Position numbers and translations under genes: made by a program. The notes below the pieces were generated by a model, which saw only the letters and a list, made by a program, of their open reading frames with translations, ran no database searches and was not told the DNA's origin. Positions 1 through 11,725 of a stretch of 64,000 nt of DNA are shown one piece after another. Source of the DNA: Aplidium turbinatum. Lineage: Eukaryota; Chordata; Ascidiacea; Aplousobranchia; Polyclinidae. Location of the stretch: NCBI GenBank assembly GCA_918807975.1, contig OU964919.1:41547824-41611823 (forward strand), read 5' to 3'. Each line of letters begins with the position of its first letter. Within the stretch, counting starts at the first letter, position 1.

Positions 1-33
1 GCCTTTAGCAGGACCTGACGCATGAGTAACATT

Positions 34-80
34 TGGTTTGGTTGGTTTGTTTTTGAATCTTTATCTTAGTAGGCTATTGA
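34..80 (-). repeat. Tail fragment of tRNA-SINE family A
   Basis: Read on the - strand, this holds the GATAAAGATTCAAAA block followed by AACC-type repeats. The same block ends the SINE copy near 12560-12590 and the fragment near 21815-21870. No tRNA-like head lies next to it, so this is a 3' fragment only. The identification rests on the shared word and tail. Confidence 0.5.
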
Positions 81-663
81 TAAACCCTTTCGTAGGTGTT
101 GATGGAACCGCACCAACGCAAATTGTGTGACGTCATAATTTGTTAGACTCAGAGTAGGCCTAATCATTTTTAATTGCCCCAATACATCATAGTACAATTT
201 GACACTTTATATATGTTCTCTCTCTCTCCTTTTTGTCAACATGGTGGCAGTAAAATCTTTAAGTTAAACAAAATGAAAGAAGTTATATCTGTTAAAAGTA
301 GGCTATAGGCTATAGGCCTATTGTTTAAAAAGATGGCAAATAATAACTTTAGAGTGCCCTGTCCGTTGGAGCATACTAGAGATGGAGGCAGCATCTAGAC
401 TAGAAGTTTATTTAAATGCAAGTGGAGCTTACGAAAAAGCAGACAAAATAAAAGCAGTGATCATAGGCTACTTCAATGCGCAGGACCACAATTTAAGCTT
501 ATAGAAGCATTCTTTCAGATGAACTTCGATAAAGAGGACGGCAAAAACAAACCAGGCGTAGTTTTAAAAAGATTGAGGAAAATTGCCATCCTAAACAGAA
601 AAAGTTATAGATTTTGGAAAGCGCAATATCAGCAGCCTTTCGACACAACCGGTCGCCGCGATT
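81..663. other. Intergenic, no gene seen
   Basis: AT-rich sequence with a short CT microsatellite near 219-229, a run of TAGGCTA-type words near 297-320 and one TGACGTCA palindrome at 128-135. No reading frame with recognisable protein similarity. Confidence 0.5.
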
Positions 664-832
664 GAGAAAGTGAAGGTTCTGGTGGTTGATGCCAGGAAAC
701 TATTCTATCCACTAGGTGCCGTTGAATGGAAAGCAGTCCTGAAATCCGATGCTCAAGCGCACACCTCGAGAGCCGAACCAGCGCCGCTTGATTTTGAGTC
801 GGGCGCTTAACCACTAAGCTGGTCCAACGGCT
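664..832 (-). repeat. tRNA-derived SINE, family A, head portion
   Basis: On the - strand the sequence opens with a tRNA-like head: an A-box-like AGCTTAGTGGTTAAGCGC and a B-box-like GGTTCGGCTCTC. It continues with a body (AGGACTGCTTTCCATTCA, CACCTAGTGGATAGAATA) that matches copies at 12322 (+) and 38407 (-). RNA polymerase III would have transcribed it, and LINE machinery would have copied it. The 3' tail is not contiguous, so the copy is truncated. Short reading frames here are shadows of the SINE. Confidence 0.75.
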
Positions 833-1192
833 GCCGTTTCCCGCATTTGCTGGTAATCGCATGAACTGTGAAATGTCCTTAAATATCCTAGGCTAGGTTA
901 CAAGGCTAGTTTTTAAAACGAAAAAACAAAATAAGACCACACAAATGGCACTCACAAATTATGAAGTAGCAACGCCTAAACCAGTTAGCTTACTTAATTA
1001 TAGCCTACATAGAGACAAGTTTAATGAATGCATGGTGATGTTGGGATCCCATAAGGCCATAATGTCCCCGCTTGGATAAGCTTCAAATCACATAGCACCG
1101 CCACCGCTTTGTACGAAAATATATAGTAGGCTATAGCTCAGCCGAAGCCAATGTAAATTGCAAAACTCAATGAAAAGTAGTAATCTTGCAAA
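833..1192. other. Intergenic, nothing recognised
   Basis: AT-rich sequence with no supported gene or repeat. Its last eight bases (1185-1192) are the left target duplication of the hAT that follows. Confidence 0.4.
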
Positions 1193-3637
1193 CAGGGCCG
1201 TGTTAACCACCTCCCGGGAGGGCCCAAGGCTGATTAGGGGTCCATTTATTTTAGTCTGTCAAATGTTTTTGATTGTTTAAAAAAGATGCTACGCAAGCTC
1301 GATAATCAATAGCTAATTAAAGCATGCAAAGCCGCACTTACTGCTTTCCAAACCCCGTCTGAGGGCCTACCTCCGAATAGGAGCTCACTCATATTTAGTT
1401 TGTGCAGCGTTTATTGGCTTGTAATTTTACATTTTTTCCCCATTTTTGTAAAAATAAATTTTGCTCGCTCAACCACATTTTATTCATCTCGGCGAGATTC
1501 GGCAAGCATAACTGAGTTGGAGATTAAGGGAGTGAAAAGTTTTTTTGTGTATAAAAAAAACTAACAAAATAATGCAATATTTTGAAGTAAACATTGCTCA
1601 CTCAAATAGCCTACTTAATCAATAATAATTAAATTGATAAATTTCAATGTGAATCGAGATAGTTCTATAGCCTGCTGAAAGGCTACAACATACTAGGCTA
1701 TATAGGCACAAACTTTCAAGAAATAAATAATTGATAATTTTTTCTGTGATTGTGAATAATAAAAATTGAAATGATAGGCTAAAGGCTAAATTTTGAACAA
1801 AACTTAATCTGCCGCAATCCAACTTTGATTTGATGAATTTGGTTACATAGCCTACAAAGTGTGCACCTTGATAAAAAAGTTATTGCTCCTAAAAATGTCT
1901 AAAAAGTGACCAAAAAAAGATTTGTCAAAAATTTCTCGCGGCGAGCACACTCCCTTAGCCCTTACCGTTTCATTTATTTAGACATTAAGTTTTGCATTGC
2001 ATTGTTCATTTATGTTATAAATTTTACTTTGTTAAAACTCTCGTCTTTCCCCAACTTTTTTCTACATCCCGTTCTGCATTGTCGACATAGCCTATCAACT
2101 ATTCTATAAAATCTTAAAAGTTGTTTACTCTTTGCTAAAATTATGAATGTGAATTTTTCTCCATATTGAAAAAGTTTGCCGCTCTAAACACTTTCTGGTT
2201 CTATTTTTATGAGCAATCAATAAACGTAGGGGCAGGGGCGCCGGAACGATTTTTGACTGGGGGGGCAAGATTACAAAAAAAGGGCACTTTTGTTTACTAA
2301 AAGGCCAATTTTTTTCAAGTTTTAAGATAAGATATAGCCTAGCGATAATGCTAATCTATCAGCTCACTATGTATTGAGTAATGATAGCCTACAAGTGTTC
2401 GGTATACAAAGAAGGGCATCATGCTATGTTATAATGATGTAACCTACTGTCAAGCCTTAAAGCAGCCTGCGGCCATGGCCGCTAAGTAGTGCTTGAATGA
2501 CCGCCGGTGCTACCTCCTCAATCGGCCAAGTTTGGCCGCCGGTCTCTTCTAGCCAATTATTTAATTTTGCAATAGAATGATCGTGGATTAACTGTCGAAA
2601 ATAAATTATGTAGTATCAAAGAGTGACGCAAAATTAGGTCAGCGCGTCATAATCGCCACTGTTGCATTGTGCTGGGAATGTTTGTTATTGATGGAATATA
2701 TCCATCTGCTGCGATCACCAGCGCTGTAGGCTAAGTCCTGTTTGTAATGCCCGACGTTTATTTTAACAAAGTCTTAATCCAAAGTGCTAATTTACATCGG
2801 CTGGCAATATTGTCATTTTTATGTCGATTCGATGTTGTCGGACATTGAATCGTTGTTAAAAAGGAGAACTAGGTTAGTTGACATCCGAGGGGAAAACATT
2901 TTTTGATCATATTTTGCAAAAATCATGCTTCTTTCAGTAATGTCCTTTACATCATTGAAATACTTATTTTATTACCTTGCCGTCATCGTCAACACATGTC
3001 GAACGTTGTTTTTCGTTGCTAAAAAGAATTCTAGGGGAGTGGCGAACTTCTTTAAAATCAGCCACATTAGAGACACTCGTGCGAGTGTCGCTAGATGGTC
3101 CCGCAGTACTGGATTACAATCCCGATAAAGCAGTTATTGCGTGGTGCAACGATTCTACTGTAGAACGTCGCCCAGACTTCAACAACGCTAAGTGATCATT
3201 TTAGCATTGTTGCAAGTTTAATTCTATTTACTTGTGCTTTCGTTATTTTTATTTTGTATTTTGGCCTCCAAGCACGCAGATTTGGCCGCCGAGAAGAAGC
3301 TCCCGGTAGGCCACAATGGCTGCCGAAAAAAAAACGAGTTTTAAGGCCTGTAGGCTACTGTGTTGCAAAATTTTGTGCCGTAAATATTATTTTGAGGCAA
3401 AAATGAAAGATTAAGAAATTAGGCTAAAAGCGAATAGCTGTAATTGTTATATTGCAAAATGTGCAGTAGCTTACATGACTTTAAAAGGGCACCATTGCCC
3501 CCCCTGCCCCTCCATCTGCAGAAAAATTGAGGGCAGGGGGAGCATTCGCCCCCCCTGCCCCCCCGCTTCCGGCGCCCTTGCGTAGGGGCCTACTAGTGAT
3601 TTCGGGGAGAGCCCGAGATGGTGCTCACACGGCCCTG
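1193..3637. mobile_element. hAT transposon (outer), terminal CAGGGCCGTG
   Basis: The left end reads CAGGGCCGTGTTAACC and the right end is an inverted CAGGGCCGTGTGAGC. The perfect octamer CTTGCAAA flanks both sides (1185-1192 and 3638-3645), the 8 bp target duplication typical of hAT transposons. A different hAT (2233-3580) sits inside; without it the element is about 1.1 kb. I see no transposase in the outer part, so it is probably a non-autonomous copy. Confidence 0.85.
2233..3580 (+). mobile_element. hAT transposon (inner) with transposase tail remnant
   Basis: The ends are CAGGGGCGCCGGAACG and an inverted CAAGGGCGCCGGAAGCG, flanked by the perfect octamer CGTAGGGG (2225-2232, 3581-3588). 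On the + strand at about 2977-3195 a short frame resembles the C-terminal dimerisation region of hAT transposases: a VERCFSLLKRILGEWR-like stretch, then a SLETL-like helix and DYNPDKAVIAWCN. Nothing upstream supports a DDE domain, so this is a decayed remnant. A further pair of AAGCCTTAAA / TTTTAAGGCC ends (about 2452-3352) may mark a third nested element with an imperfect duplication. Confidence 0.85.
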
Positions 3638-3903
3638 CTTGCAAACATAGTTCGTGGAGGGGCCGAAAGAACAGCTTTTATTGATTGAAGATAAAACTCC
3701 AATGCATTAGTGCAATCAAGTTGATTAAAATCGATATCTGTACATGTAGTTGCCATGCAACAATCTCACCGTAGACCTCAAGGTTAAAAATTCGTACTGT
3801 CAGTCTGTTCTTTGCATTCCTTGATCAGCGAAGCTGAAATGTGCTTGAATATAAATAACACCTACCAAGACACATCAAATGAGCAAATGACGGTGTATTA
3901 AAC

Positions 3904-4231
3904 CTTTTGAGTTAGAGCTTTGGTAGAGAGTTTGCTTTGTTGAACCATAGAGAAATAAAACATAGTAACTTTAGCGGGTTTAGCGTACTTTATTTCACAC
4001 AAAATATAACATAATTAAAATAAAATAAAATAAACTCAAACGTTTTCGACACGTACGTATGTCCTCATCAGGAATTAAATCTGCATTTTTAGAGATTTAA
4101 TTCCTGATGAGGTCACACGTACGTGTCGAAAACGTTTGAGTTTATTTTATTTTAATTATGTTATATTTTGTGTGAAATAAAGTATGCTAAACCCGCTAAA
4201 GTTACTATGTTTTATTTCTCTTTTGAGTTAG
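3904..4231. mobile_element. Near-perfect palindrome, probable Penelope-like relic
   Basis: Two arms of about 130 bp (3951-4082 and 4091-4220) are nearly exact inverse copies separated by a loop of about 10 bp. The 12 bp word CTTTTGAGTTAG stands on both sides (3904-3915, 4220-4231), consistent with a target duplication. Read outward from the loop, each arm carries CCTGATGAGG, a short hairpin with ACGTACGTGTC, then GAAAAC. This resembles the CUGAUGA...GAAA core of the hammerhead ribozymes known from Penelope-like elements. The family call is an inference from these motifs. No protein-coding part is present. Confidence 0.5.
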
Positions 4232-7213
4232 CTTTTCTAAAACCAGGGTTAGGCTGAATTTTTTGTTGTTAAGATACGTATCAAATGTTGAATCACTTTA
4301 AAAACCGAACAAGAACAGTCAATCGTTGATGATAATGTTTTAAATAAAATTCATGCAATTTATTTGTAAGCATTTTTTGTTCGAAACAAAGCAGACTATT
4401 CCAAATTTTCAAAGTCGTATACTTTTGTGTTGAGCTGTGCACAAGCTAAAAAGTAAAATTACTGTTTTTTAAACAAGAAACAAAACAAATAATTCAAAAT
4501 TGAAAAGAACCTAAAAAACATTTGTTTCATATTATCCCATTAATTTACATTGCTGCGATAAATTAAAAATACATAGCCAAAACAAGCGTTTATTTCAAAA
4601 CTTTGAAAAGTTTGTTTGAAATAAATCCAGCATACGAACGGGAAAACTTGAACAACGAAGGAACAATGAATTGTGATGTGTTAGACCACGCACCCGACAA
4701 CCCCACCTGTTTTTTATTTTGTTTTTCATCAGTTCCTTTATGCCACTTTGCCCAGATGACAACATAATCTTAGTGATAAAGCCTTCCTTTTCGCCTTGTG
4801 ACGGCATTGGAGGTTACATTAGTGTTGCATCATCGAGAAGTGCTGACAAGGCTGGACTTTATATAACCCAACATTCTTTAGATCTAGAAAGACTTGCAGT
4901 AACCGTTGGAAGGGGCACGAGCCAGTTTCAACTTGCTTTAATTAGTTATGTTACATTGTTTTGCAATGAGTGAAAGTCACCATTCAGCCTGGTTATCCGG
5001 ATTGAGAAACTTGCAAATTACAATGCACGTTTTAAAATTTTTATTGTGAAAGAGGGAGTAGCATAGATGTAGTTCAGGTAATAGCGAAGTAGACTTTGAA
5101 ACATCAAAGAAATAGGAAGACTTTTGTTTTGGTAATTTTATAAACCGATAATTTCAACAATTCAGTTGTTGATGACATTTCTGTTGCACACTGTAGATTT
5201 GCAACATAATGTACGATATGTTGAAACACATAGTGCTAACATAAAGTTTCCTTTAAGTTTTGTGAATGAACTTCTATACAGCATACGAAAAAGCAAGAAA
5301 ATGAGATGGTAGTATCAAACTACTTTTATGAATAACATCAGTGTTACTAAGCTGTTGTATTGTCAGTTGCTTTGTCTAAACAAAATTAGCCAAACTTTCC
5401 TAGATTGGTAAAGTTATGCATTACAAGAACAGTTGTTTGGTAGCAGTAATCTGTATCGCGGCGTTATATAATATAAAAGGTTTATTTCTGGAACAGTCAT
5501 TTAACATACGACACCTCTTTGTGACGTCACTTCTCTTGCTGATACGTTGCGTCATCCGTCATATGACGCGTACCACATTACGCAATAACAAGGAGGCGAT
5601 TACGTAGCAACACGAATCAAGAGTTGCCCACAACATTCAATCGATACGAAAGCGTAACAGGAATGTGACTTCTTACCTAACTGCTACCAACAATTTAATG
5701 GTTACGTATGATGAACAAAAAGAAATGTGGATTGTTTGTTTCATCATTACGGCACAATGAAAAACTTCCTCTCTTTGTTTAAATAGTTACAACCTTAAAT
5801 TAATGCAGTTTTAATTCTTAAAATTAGATTATTTTTTTTACAAAATTGATTTTGCTCAAGCTTTAGACTACGTGCTTCTACCTTTATATGTCGTGCTATA
5901 CAGTGCAACCAGTTTTGTTTCTTGCAAATAAGACCCAGTTTGTTCCCTTGTCGTATTTGCTGCTACAGAAGGCTACTCAGAACTAATTAAAATAAGTTTA
6001 GGTTATTATAAGCCTAGAATGTATTATAGCTAGAAATAATTTAAGGCGCAAGACAAATACAGTACTTTTAAACCAGAATGGTCAATAAAAAGTTCAGCGT
6101 AGAAAAAGAAAAGATTGAGTAGGTGGTGTGAAGATGTTGCCCTAAGAAAGCTTTGACAAATTTCGTTTGCTTCGTCGTAGCTTTTTATGCACTTTTGAGG
6201 TTGAATTGATACTTTCTATGACCCGTGCGTTATACTTGACCGTAGAGAAGGAGAGGGAAGGAGAGGGACAAAGAGAGATGTTTTGTTTGTGTTTCCCTCA
6301 CGACTACGAGAAACAAAAGAGTAATTACACAAATGCTGTAGAACACAAAAAAGACTGGCGGAATAACGAATACAAACAGCGATGATAAATCAACTCACGA
6401 TTGCTTTGGTAATTTAAGTTTAAAACCTTTTCTTTAGAGTTTAGAAGATGGGTGTAAAAGGTTTAAAATCAAACTTTTCACCAACTGAAACACTGTTTCT
6501 ATTGAACTAAGCTATTTGAAAGTGATCTCAAGCGACTACTGCATTAATATAATTTAAAATTCAATAATAAGATAAGTGCTTTGAAACTTGTTCTAGGAAA
6601 CAATACACGTCACAAGGTAAAACGTACTATTTGCAACACATCATAATTTTTTTACTTTTCACATATGAAATGAAAAGGTGTAAAAGCTGAAACTTGAACT
6701 CTGCTTTAATATTTTCGCAGCTATTTACATGATAATTTTATTTTTTTTCCACTGCCGGGTAAGTTCCACGTAGTAGCTTACATTATCAATTTGAAGAGAA
6801 CCCGCACCAGTCTTGGTTTACGAAATTGAGATTAATACTTAAACCAAGTTTACGGTGTTGAAAAGCTTAACTTTGTCAACATCACAGAAGAAAGGTCAAA
6901 CGCATCCTATTTCATTATACCGTTAGATGTCGCAAGTAATTAAGATTTAAACTCTAACAAGACAACAGAACTCCCACCTGAATACAATGCTGTTAGTTTG
7001 GAGAGTTTTGATTGACACAAATTTTCAACCAATTACAATATAACAAACTGTTTTCATTAAGTGTATCAATATAAAGTAAATTCAATGATCGTTTTGTCAT
7101 AAATTAGAATTGTTAAACTTAACAAGTGTTCAGCTAAGTAGTAAGTTATACATTGTAATCCCGTAAAATGAGACATAAAATCGTTTATTAGAATCTTATA
7201 ATTTCTTTTTAAG
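4232..7213. other. Intergenic and upstream region, no gene seen
   Basis: AT-rich and free of obvious transposon ends. Short open frames (for example near 4719-4973 and 6167-6385) have no recognisable domain and show no splice or codon signal that would support them. One TGACGTCA lies at 5522-5529. The block ends at a good 3' splice-site-like tract (TTTCTTTTTAAG, AG at 7212-7213), 43 bases before the next start codon. Any promoter of that gene should lie here, but I cannot point to a TATA box with confidence. Confidence 0.4.
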
Positions 7214-7256
7214 ATTACGATCATCATAAGAATATAAGTAACTAACAGTTGGTGTC

Positions 7257-7365
7257 ATGACTGTTGGAGTCAGCATTCCGATTAGAAGCCTCTTGGTCAC
7301 CGGGAAGCAACAGTTGAAGCAGCATTCTTGTCTGTGGGCTATTGTCGGCTCTTGCGTGGTGGCGG
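7257..7365 (+). CDS. NDUFA4/NMES1-like small membrane protein 1, exon 1
   Basis: First coding exon of a predicted 115-residue protein (7257-7365 joined to 8189-8427). It encodes residues 1-36 plus the first base of codon 37. The ATG opens the only long frame and the exon ends at a consensus donor (GCG G|GTAAG). Residues 1-22 contain several basic residues (R10, K17, K21) before a hydrophobic segment, as expected of a mitochondrial inner-membrane protein that crosses once. A good 3' splice-site-like tract ends 43 bases upstream of the ATG with no matching donor nearby; this could be a 5' UTR intron or a trans-splice acceptor. Exon joining is by eye but keeps the frame, and the homology to the gene at 18633 continues across the junction. 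Confidence 0.65.
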
Positions 7366-8188
7366 GTAAGAAAGATAGTAAGGTTTTGGGCTGAGCTTGA
7401 ACATTAAGCCTTAAGTTTGCAAAAACGAGTTGATGCTTTTTTCCAAATATTTTCTTTTATGCTTTTTTCATGATCGCACTGATTGATGAATATATGTGAT
7501 TATGATTTATGATTAACATAAAGACAAGTTTTAAGGCTACCTTCCTATAGGCTATGTTTTTTTTAATAAGATGTGCTAAGTTAAAAAAGGGTTTTAACGT
7601 TTAATTGAATGTAATTTGCACAAGTGTTTAAAATGTTGATGAATAATTAAACCCCTAAAACGTTCAAATCTTCTCATGTTATATCTCCAGCTTTTTAAAC
7701 CTCATGTTTCTCAAACCAATCGGTCGCAGTCAGTAGCATTGACAGGGAAGGTCTGGGGGGGGGGGGTACTTTTGAATTTCAGCCCGGGATAACTTTTGGG
7801 GCTCGTAACCTTTTGAAGGGCTGGGGAACTTAAAGAAACCACCGAAGACGTTCGTAATTTTTAATTTATTTTCATGTTATAATGTCGGTTTTATTTGTCT
7901 ACTCTATGGTTAAAAAAATCACCTCTCTACCAAAATTGTTTCCTGATTATGGGCCGAAAATTTCATTGGTACCAAGCTAAAAGGATCATCTCAGCGACCA
8001 TGGTCGCAATCGCTGTCACAGCGACAAAATATGGATTAAAAAATATTTCATTTCAAATCTGCTGAAAGATTCTAAGGTGGACTGAATCTTTTTTAGTGTT
8101 GGTTTATTGAAGACCGAAAAGTAGTAATCAAAATGTGTAAAATACAAGGTAAACCTTTTATCATTTCTTCATAAAATCATTTTTTCAG
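7366..8188 (+). other. Intron of the first NDUFA4/NMES1-like gene
   Basis: An 823 bp intron with GTAAG donor and TTTTTTCAG acceptor, phase 1. It contains a G homopolymer run near 7756-7767. This leads into a repeat (GGGGGTACTTTTG, CCGTAACTTTT-like words) whose relative is at about 25945-26050. Confidence 0.6.
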
Positions 8189-8427
8189 GTACGTTTACTA
8201 CATCTGCCCTCCTCTATGCGAGCACCAAAGAAGGGGTGATATGGAACCGATGGAGGGCCTCGCGGCCTTACGACAGCGTGAAGTGGGACAAGCCCCAACA
8301 AAAGATGATCATTTTGCCACAAGCGGCGAAGTCTCTCTACAAAGAAGACCGACCCCTCCAAAACTTGCTCAAGGAAATATATAACGACGGTCGTTATGAC
8401 GTCACAATGAGAAAAGAGGGACAATAA
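8189..8427 (+). CDS. NDUFA4/NMES1-like small membrane protein 1, exon 2
   Basis: Second coding exon, giving residues 37-115 and the stop. The membrane segment spans roughly residues 24-46. After it comes VIWNRW, a tract with PYDSV and a PQQKMI stretch. These align with the NDUFA4 and NMES1 (C15orf48) motifs DVCWDR/DVILDR...PW..(L/V)...PQKLI. Known family members associate with mitochondrial complex IV; that role is inferred from the family. The C-terminus extends beyond NDUFA4 with a motif LQNLLKEIYNDGRYDVT, which is nearly repeated in the gene at 18633. The family call is moderate because identity to NDUFA4 is low. An ATTAAA at about 8657 could serve polyadenylation. Confidence 0.6.
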
Positions 8428-9591
8428 CCTTCAGCGGGTGAAGTCAATGGCAGATTTTGAGGAATTTTTCTAGAAATTAGGCAATTATTCTTATTTGTGT
8501 GCTTTTGTACCATATATCGTAATGCGCACCGTAATGTAATGTATAGCGTTAATGTATGTCGTAATGTCGTGATGCGAACTTTAATGTCAAACTGAATTGA
8601 TGAGCCTTCCCATCTTCACATGAGTTGAGTTTTCCTCATGCAACGGATTCTTAATAATTAAACAAATCTACTTATGGCTTAAAATGGTTTCGAGTTTCCG
8701 TTGAAGTCTGCAATCATACGTTAATAGTTTTATAGAAGAGTTTATCTAGCTTTTATCAGATTTTAAGTCTATGCTTGCCCAATTTTTTTCTTTTCTATGA
8801 CGCCAATACTTCTGCTTATCTGTTGATTATGCTGTGTTGTTTCACATCATGCTGATATCATATTATCGATTTTGTGCTTCAACTGTGTTAGTGCATATAA
8901 GATACTTGAATACACTCAAAGATACAAGTTTAAAGGAGCTAAAGTTTCGGAAAAGGAATCTTTCCTTATTTGAGAATTTCACGTTATTTTAGTAACTGCA
9001 AAATGTCGCAGCCTACAAAGTACGCCGTAACTACATATCACAAAATACTTTTACATAAAATACAAGCCTAAAACAAACAGTGCTTTTAAGTCTCAGGTGC
9101 AGCCTACTGAATGTCCACAGGCGGAAAAAGTAGGCCTACACCTTTCTTCCGTCCTCACTTATGTAGTTTGGAAAGTCCCGGTTGTGATTGAGTTATGTCT
9201 TTTGTATTTACTGAAGATGACGCTGGCTGACTTGATGAGCCTGTAGCATTTGATTGTTAGTTTTTTTTCGTGGTCGATAGCTCATAGATTATTGAGCGAA
9301 ACATCAGAAAGTAAAAACTAAAAATAAAAAGTGAAATATTTTGGTAATATCCCAAAACGAAAAGAGAGTTTTTGCTGTTGAAATAAAGTGCCTCCTTCCT
9401 TTTCTTTTCATTTTGGCTTTTAATTTCATCCAATGTCATATGTGTAATGTTTCACGCAATCCTTTACGTCTGACTATTTCGGACGAACTCTCATAGACGA
9501 ACAGATAACTTTATTTGAATCTCAAACATAAACTGGCAACGTAAACGCCCACATAGCTGCGGCACTAAAACGATTGACTTGCTATTTGAAC
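8428..9591. other. 3' UTR and intergenic, nothing recognised
   Basis: This holds the likely 3' UTR of the gene ending at 8427, with TAATGT-rich short repeats at about 8519-8585. Further on, no transposon ends or coding similarity are visible. Confidence 0.4.
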
Positions 9592-9605
9592 TCGAGTTGG
9601 AGAAT

Positions 9606-9865
9606 AATAATAATAATAATAATGTTATGGTTTTATTTATTGTCGCTCTACAACAGCTAAGGTCTTTTAGCGACAGGGCTCATTTTTAATTTGTATCAGG
9701 TTTACGATGTTACCACATTATTACCCGACTCATTCTCACTGCGCTATGCAGGATAGAACACAATCGGTACCGTTTTTAAAGTCTTCGGTTTGACCCGACC
9801 TGGAATCGATCTCAGATCTACCAGCACTAGAGCCGAAGGCGAAACCACTCGGCTACTGAGCTGGT
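9606..9865 (-). repeat. tRNA-derived SINE, family B, full length
   Basis: On the - strand it begins with a head like a class II tRNA: A-box AGCCGAGTGG and B-box-like GATCGATTCC. A body of about 150 bp follows and it ends in an (ATT)n tail (9603-9623 on +). The 14 bp word TCGAGTTGGAGAAT flanks it on both sides (9592-9605 and 9866-9879), a clear target duplication from LINE-assisted insertion. Head, tail and duplication are all present, so this copy looks complete. Confidence 0.9.
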
Positions 9866-10159
9866 TCGAGTTGGAGAATCACCCAACGCTGTCAGGAAAG
9901 CGTATTTAACAGCGGCCAATCAAGAGGTCATGGAAAACGCGTAAGGCAAAATGCGAAACACAAGGAAAAAACTTAAAAGGCAAATTCTCAAATAAATTAA
10001 AAGTTAAAAGGCACGTTTCCAATATTACAATATGTGCTAAGTAGGCTACATAAAATGGCATGGTCTTCGTAGGCTATAGGTAGTCATGGAATGAAATGTT
10101 TGCTGTGTGCGATCCGAACAATATGAAACTGTCAGAGTGCCCGGATGTTACGAATGGTG

Positions 10160-10710
10160 AAAGTACCTTTCAGGCTTCAAATAGATCAGATCACCGCTTT
10201 ATTTCACAAAATTCAGTCTGTGTTTGCATACCTTTTCTTCTTATAATTCAAAACCAAGGAAGTTTCCAGTAATATTTGATAAAACTCTCTCTCTCTCTGT
10301 AGGTATCATGGCTGATACAGCCCTCGATGTACAATGATGTTCCAGTTTGATCGATCTCGTGCGTCTTGCCAAATTTTAGTAGGGTTTTTGATTTGTGGTT
10401 GAAAATTGTGCAAAAATGTGAATCTTTGAGCTCCTCTTGACCGTTTTCCTATTATTTTTCCACTTAAAGATAAATCTTCAAGTTCGCCTTTCCTTATGCT
10501 GTGACCCAAGAACTTCAGTTGCCGCATTTCTATAGATCTCATTATCTGCCTCTCCTGGCCCATCTGTAATAACTACCTACCATTGATAAAATAACTTGAT
10601 AAATTAATTAAAATACCTGTAATAACTTGATAAAACTACCATTCAACGATTTATAGGCAGAGAAAACTTTTTCTCGAACCGTAGAAAATTTCGTGATCAG
10701 ATCACCGCTT
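10160..10710 (-). repeat. Dispersed repeat split by a LINE fragment
   Basis: Segments at about 10187-10283 and 10625-10705, read on - , match the block at 14278-14430: AACGGTTCGAGAAAA-type start, TTGAATGGTAGTTTTATCAA, and TTTTGTGAAATAAA near the end. The AATAAA-like end suggests a retrocopied transcript or SINE-like unit. The block is interrupted at TTGATAAAACT, which is repeated on both sides of the inserted LINE piece. The word GATCAGATCACCGCTTTA occurs at both edges (near 10187 and 10697), a possible target duplication. The family is not recognised. Confidence 0.55.
10284..10624 (-). mobile_element. LINE 3' fragment (reverse transcriptase C-terminus)
   Basis: A - strand frame (10306-10563, 85 residues) matches the C-terminal zone seen after the reverse transcriptase domain of many LINEs. 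It has RQLKFLGHSIRKGELEDLSLSG, then GKRSRGAQRFTFL and a DARDRSNW-like end. It ends in a (GA)n tail (10288-10300 on +), and TGATAAAACT on both sides fits a target duplication. It is strongly 5'-truncated. Similar C-terminal pieces occur at 21150-21365 and 58802-60160. Confidence 0.7.
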
Positions 10711-11725
10711 TAAAGGGGCAGTAAACCCCAAACCATACTTTTCGATTTTTTTCTTTGTAAGTGCTCTAGAGATGTATAATAAGTGGTTGTCGTTGAAATT
10801 TTTCCTTAATTTAATTGCGTTTCCTTTGTAGGGCCGTTTTAGTTAGCCCTTAGTTTCAGAGCGACGCGTGCTCACTGAACCGTGCCATAATCGGACGTGA
10901 CGTCATAACGGTACAAGCTGCTCGTATGTTCACGCAAGATGCATTTGAAATGCAGAGTAAGAGATCGCTTATGGTGTCGTTTCCAGCAAATGCAATGAAC
11001 TATTTATGTCGATTTTAAGCAGCTTAGTAGTTGATAAAATGAACACCGAAAGCAACTAGCTTCAGGCAAGCACCATATTAGTTTATAAAGAACTAGGAAC
11101 ATTTTCTCAAGAACTCTGATAGGTATACTTTAGTGTACAAGTACAAAAATCACTCTCTCTATGCACACGGCAAAGCTTTTCTTGAAGCAGACTTTGAATT
11201 GTGACTTCTTTTTATTTCAAATCAGGATAATTTAAATCCAACATATTTTCTATGTTCACTTGAAAATTTCGACCTAATAGCCGAAACAACGCATGACGGC
11301 AGAGGCACACGGATTGAATGACAAAGGTAACCCCAGATCCACCGAACAAATTGTCTGTAGACAATGTGCCTATAACGTATTTAAAAGCAACTTTTGGTTA
11401 CATGAATATAATACAACATGATTGCCCACGTTTAGGTATTGCATTTGCTGCATCATTTAAGACGGGTTTTGGTTAGAAAACCGTGAAAAATAAGATGCAA
11501 TTGCATCAGAAACATCTGGATGCAAACGTCTAAGCATAAATGCATGGAAAGAGGTGTGCTTTCCCATTCTTCTCGGTGTTCTGCCAATGTTTCCCTTTCA
11601 CACAATGCAATCTTCAAAAGGCTCTTGGCATGATCTTTAAAAAAGATAATGCATTTTAAATCAATAAAAATGTATGGTAGTCACAATGATTGCTGCACAC
11701 ATTTCACTTTACCGCACATGCTTAT
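10711..11725. repeat. MITE-like sequence with TTAAAGGGGCAG end, then unclassified
   Basis: It starts TTAAAGGGGCAGTAAACCCC, which matches in inverse the end at 14258-14279 (GGGGTTGTCTGCCCCTTTAA). The TTAA at the edge suggests a TTAA-targeting MITE (Kolobok or piggyBac type). A TGACGTCA lies inside at 10898-10905. I cannot place its other end. The rest of the block, to 11725, holds no recognisable gene. Confidence 0.45.

Noticed and set aside
4719-4973. An 84-residue frame on the + strand
   Set aside because: No domain, no splice context, and an overlapping frame on the other strand; indistinguishable from chance.
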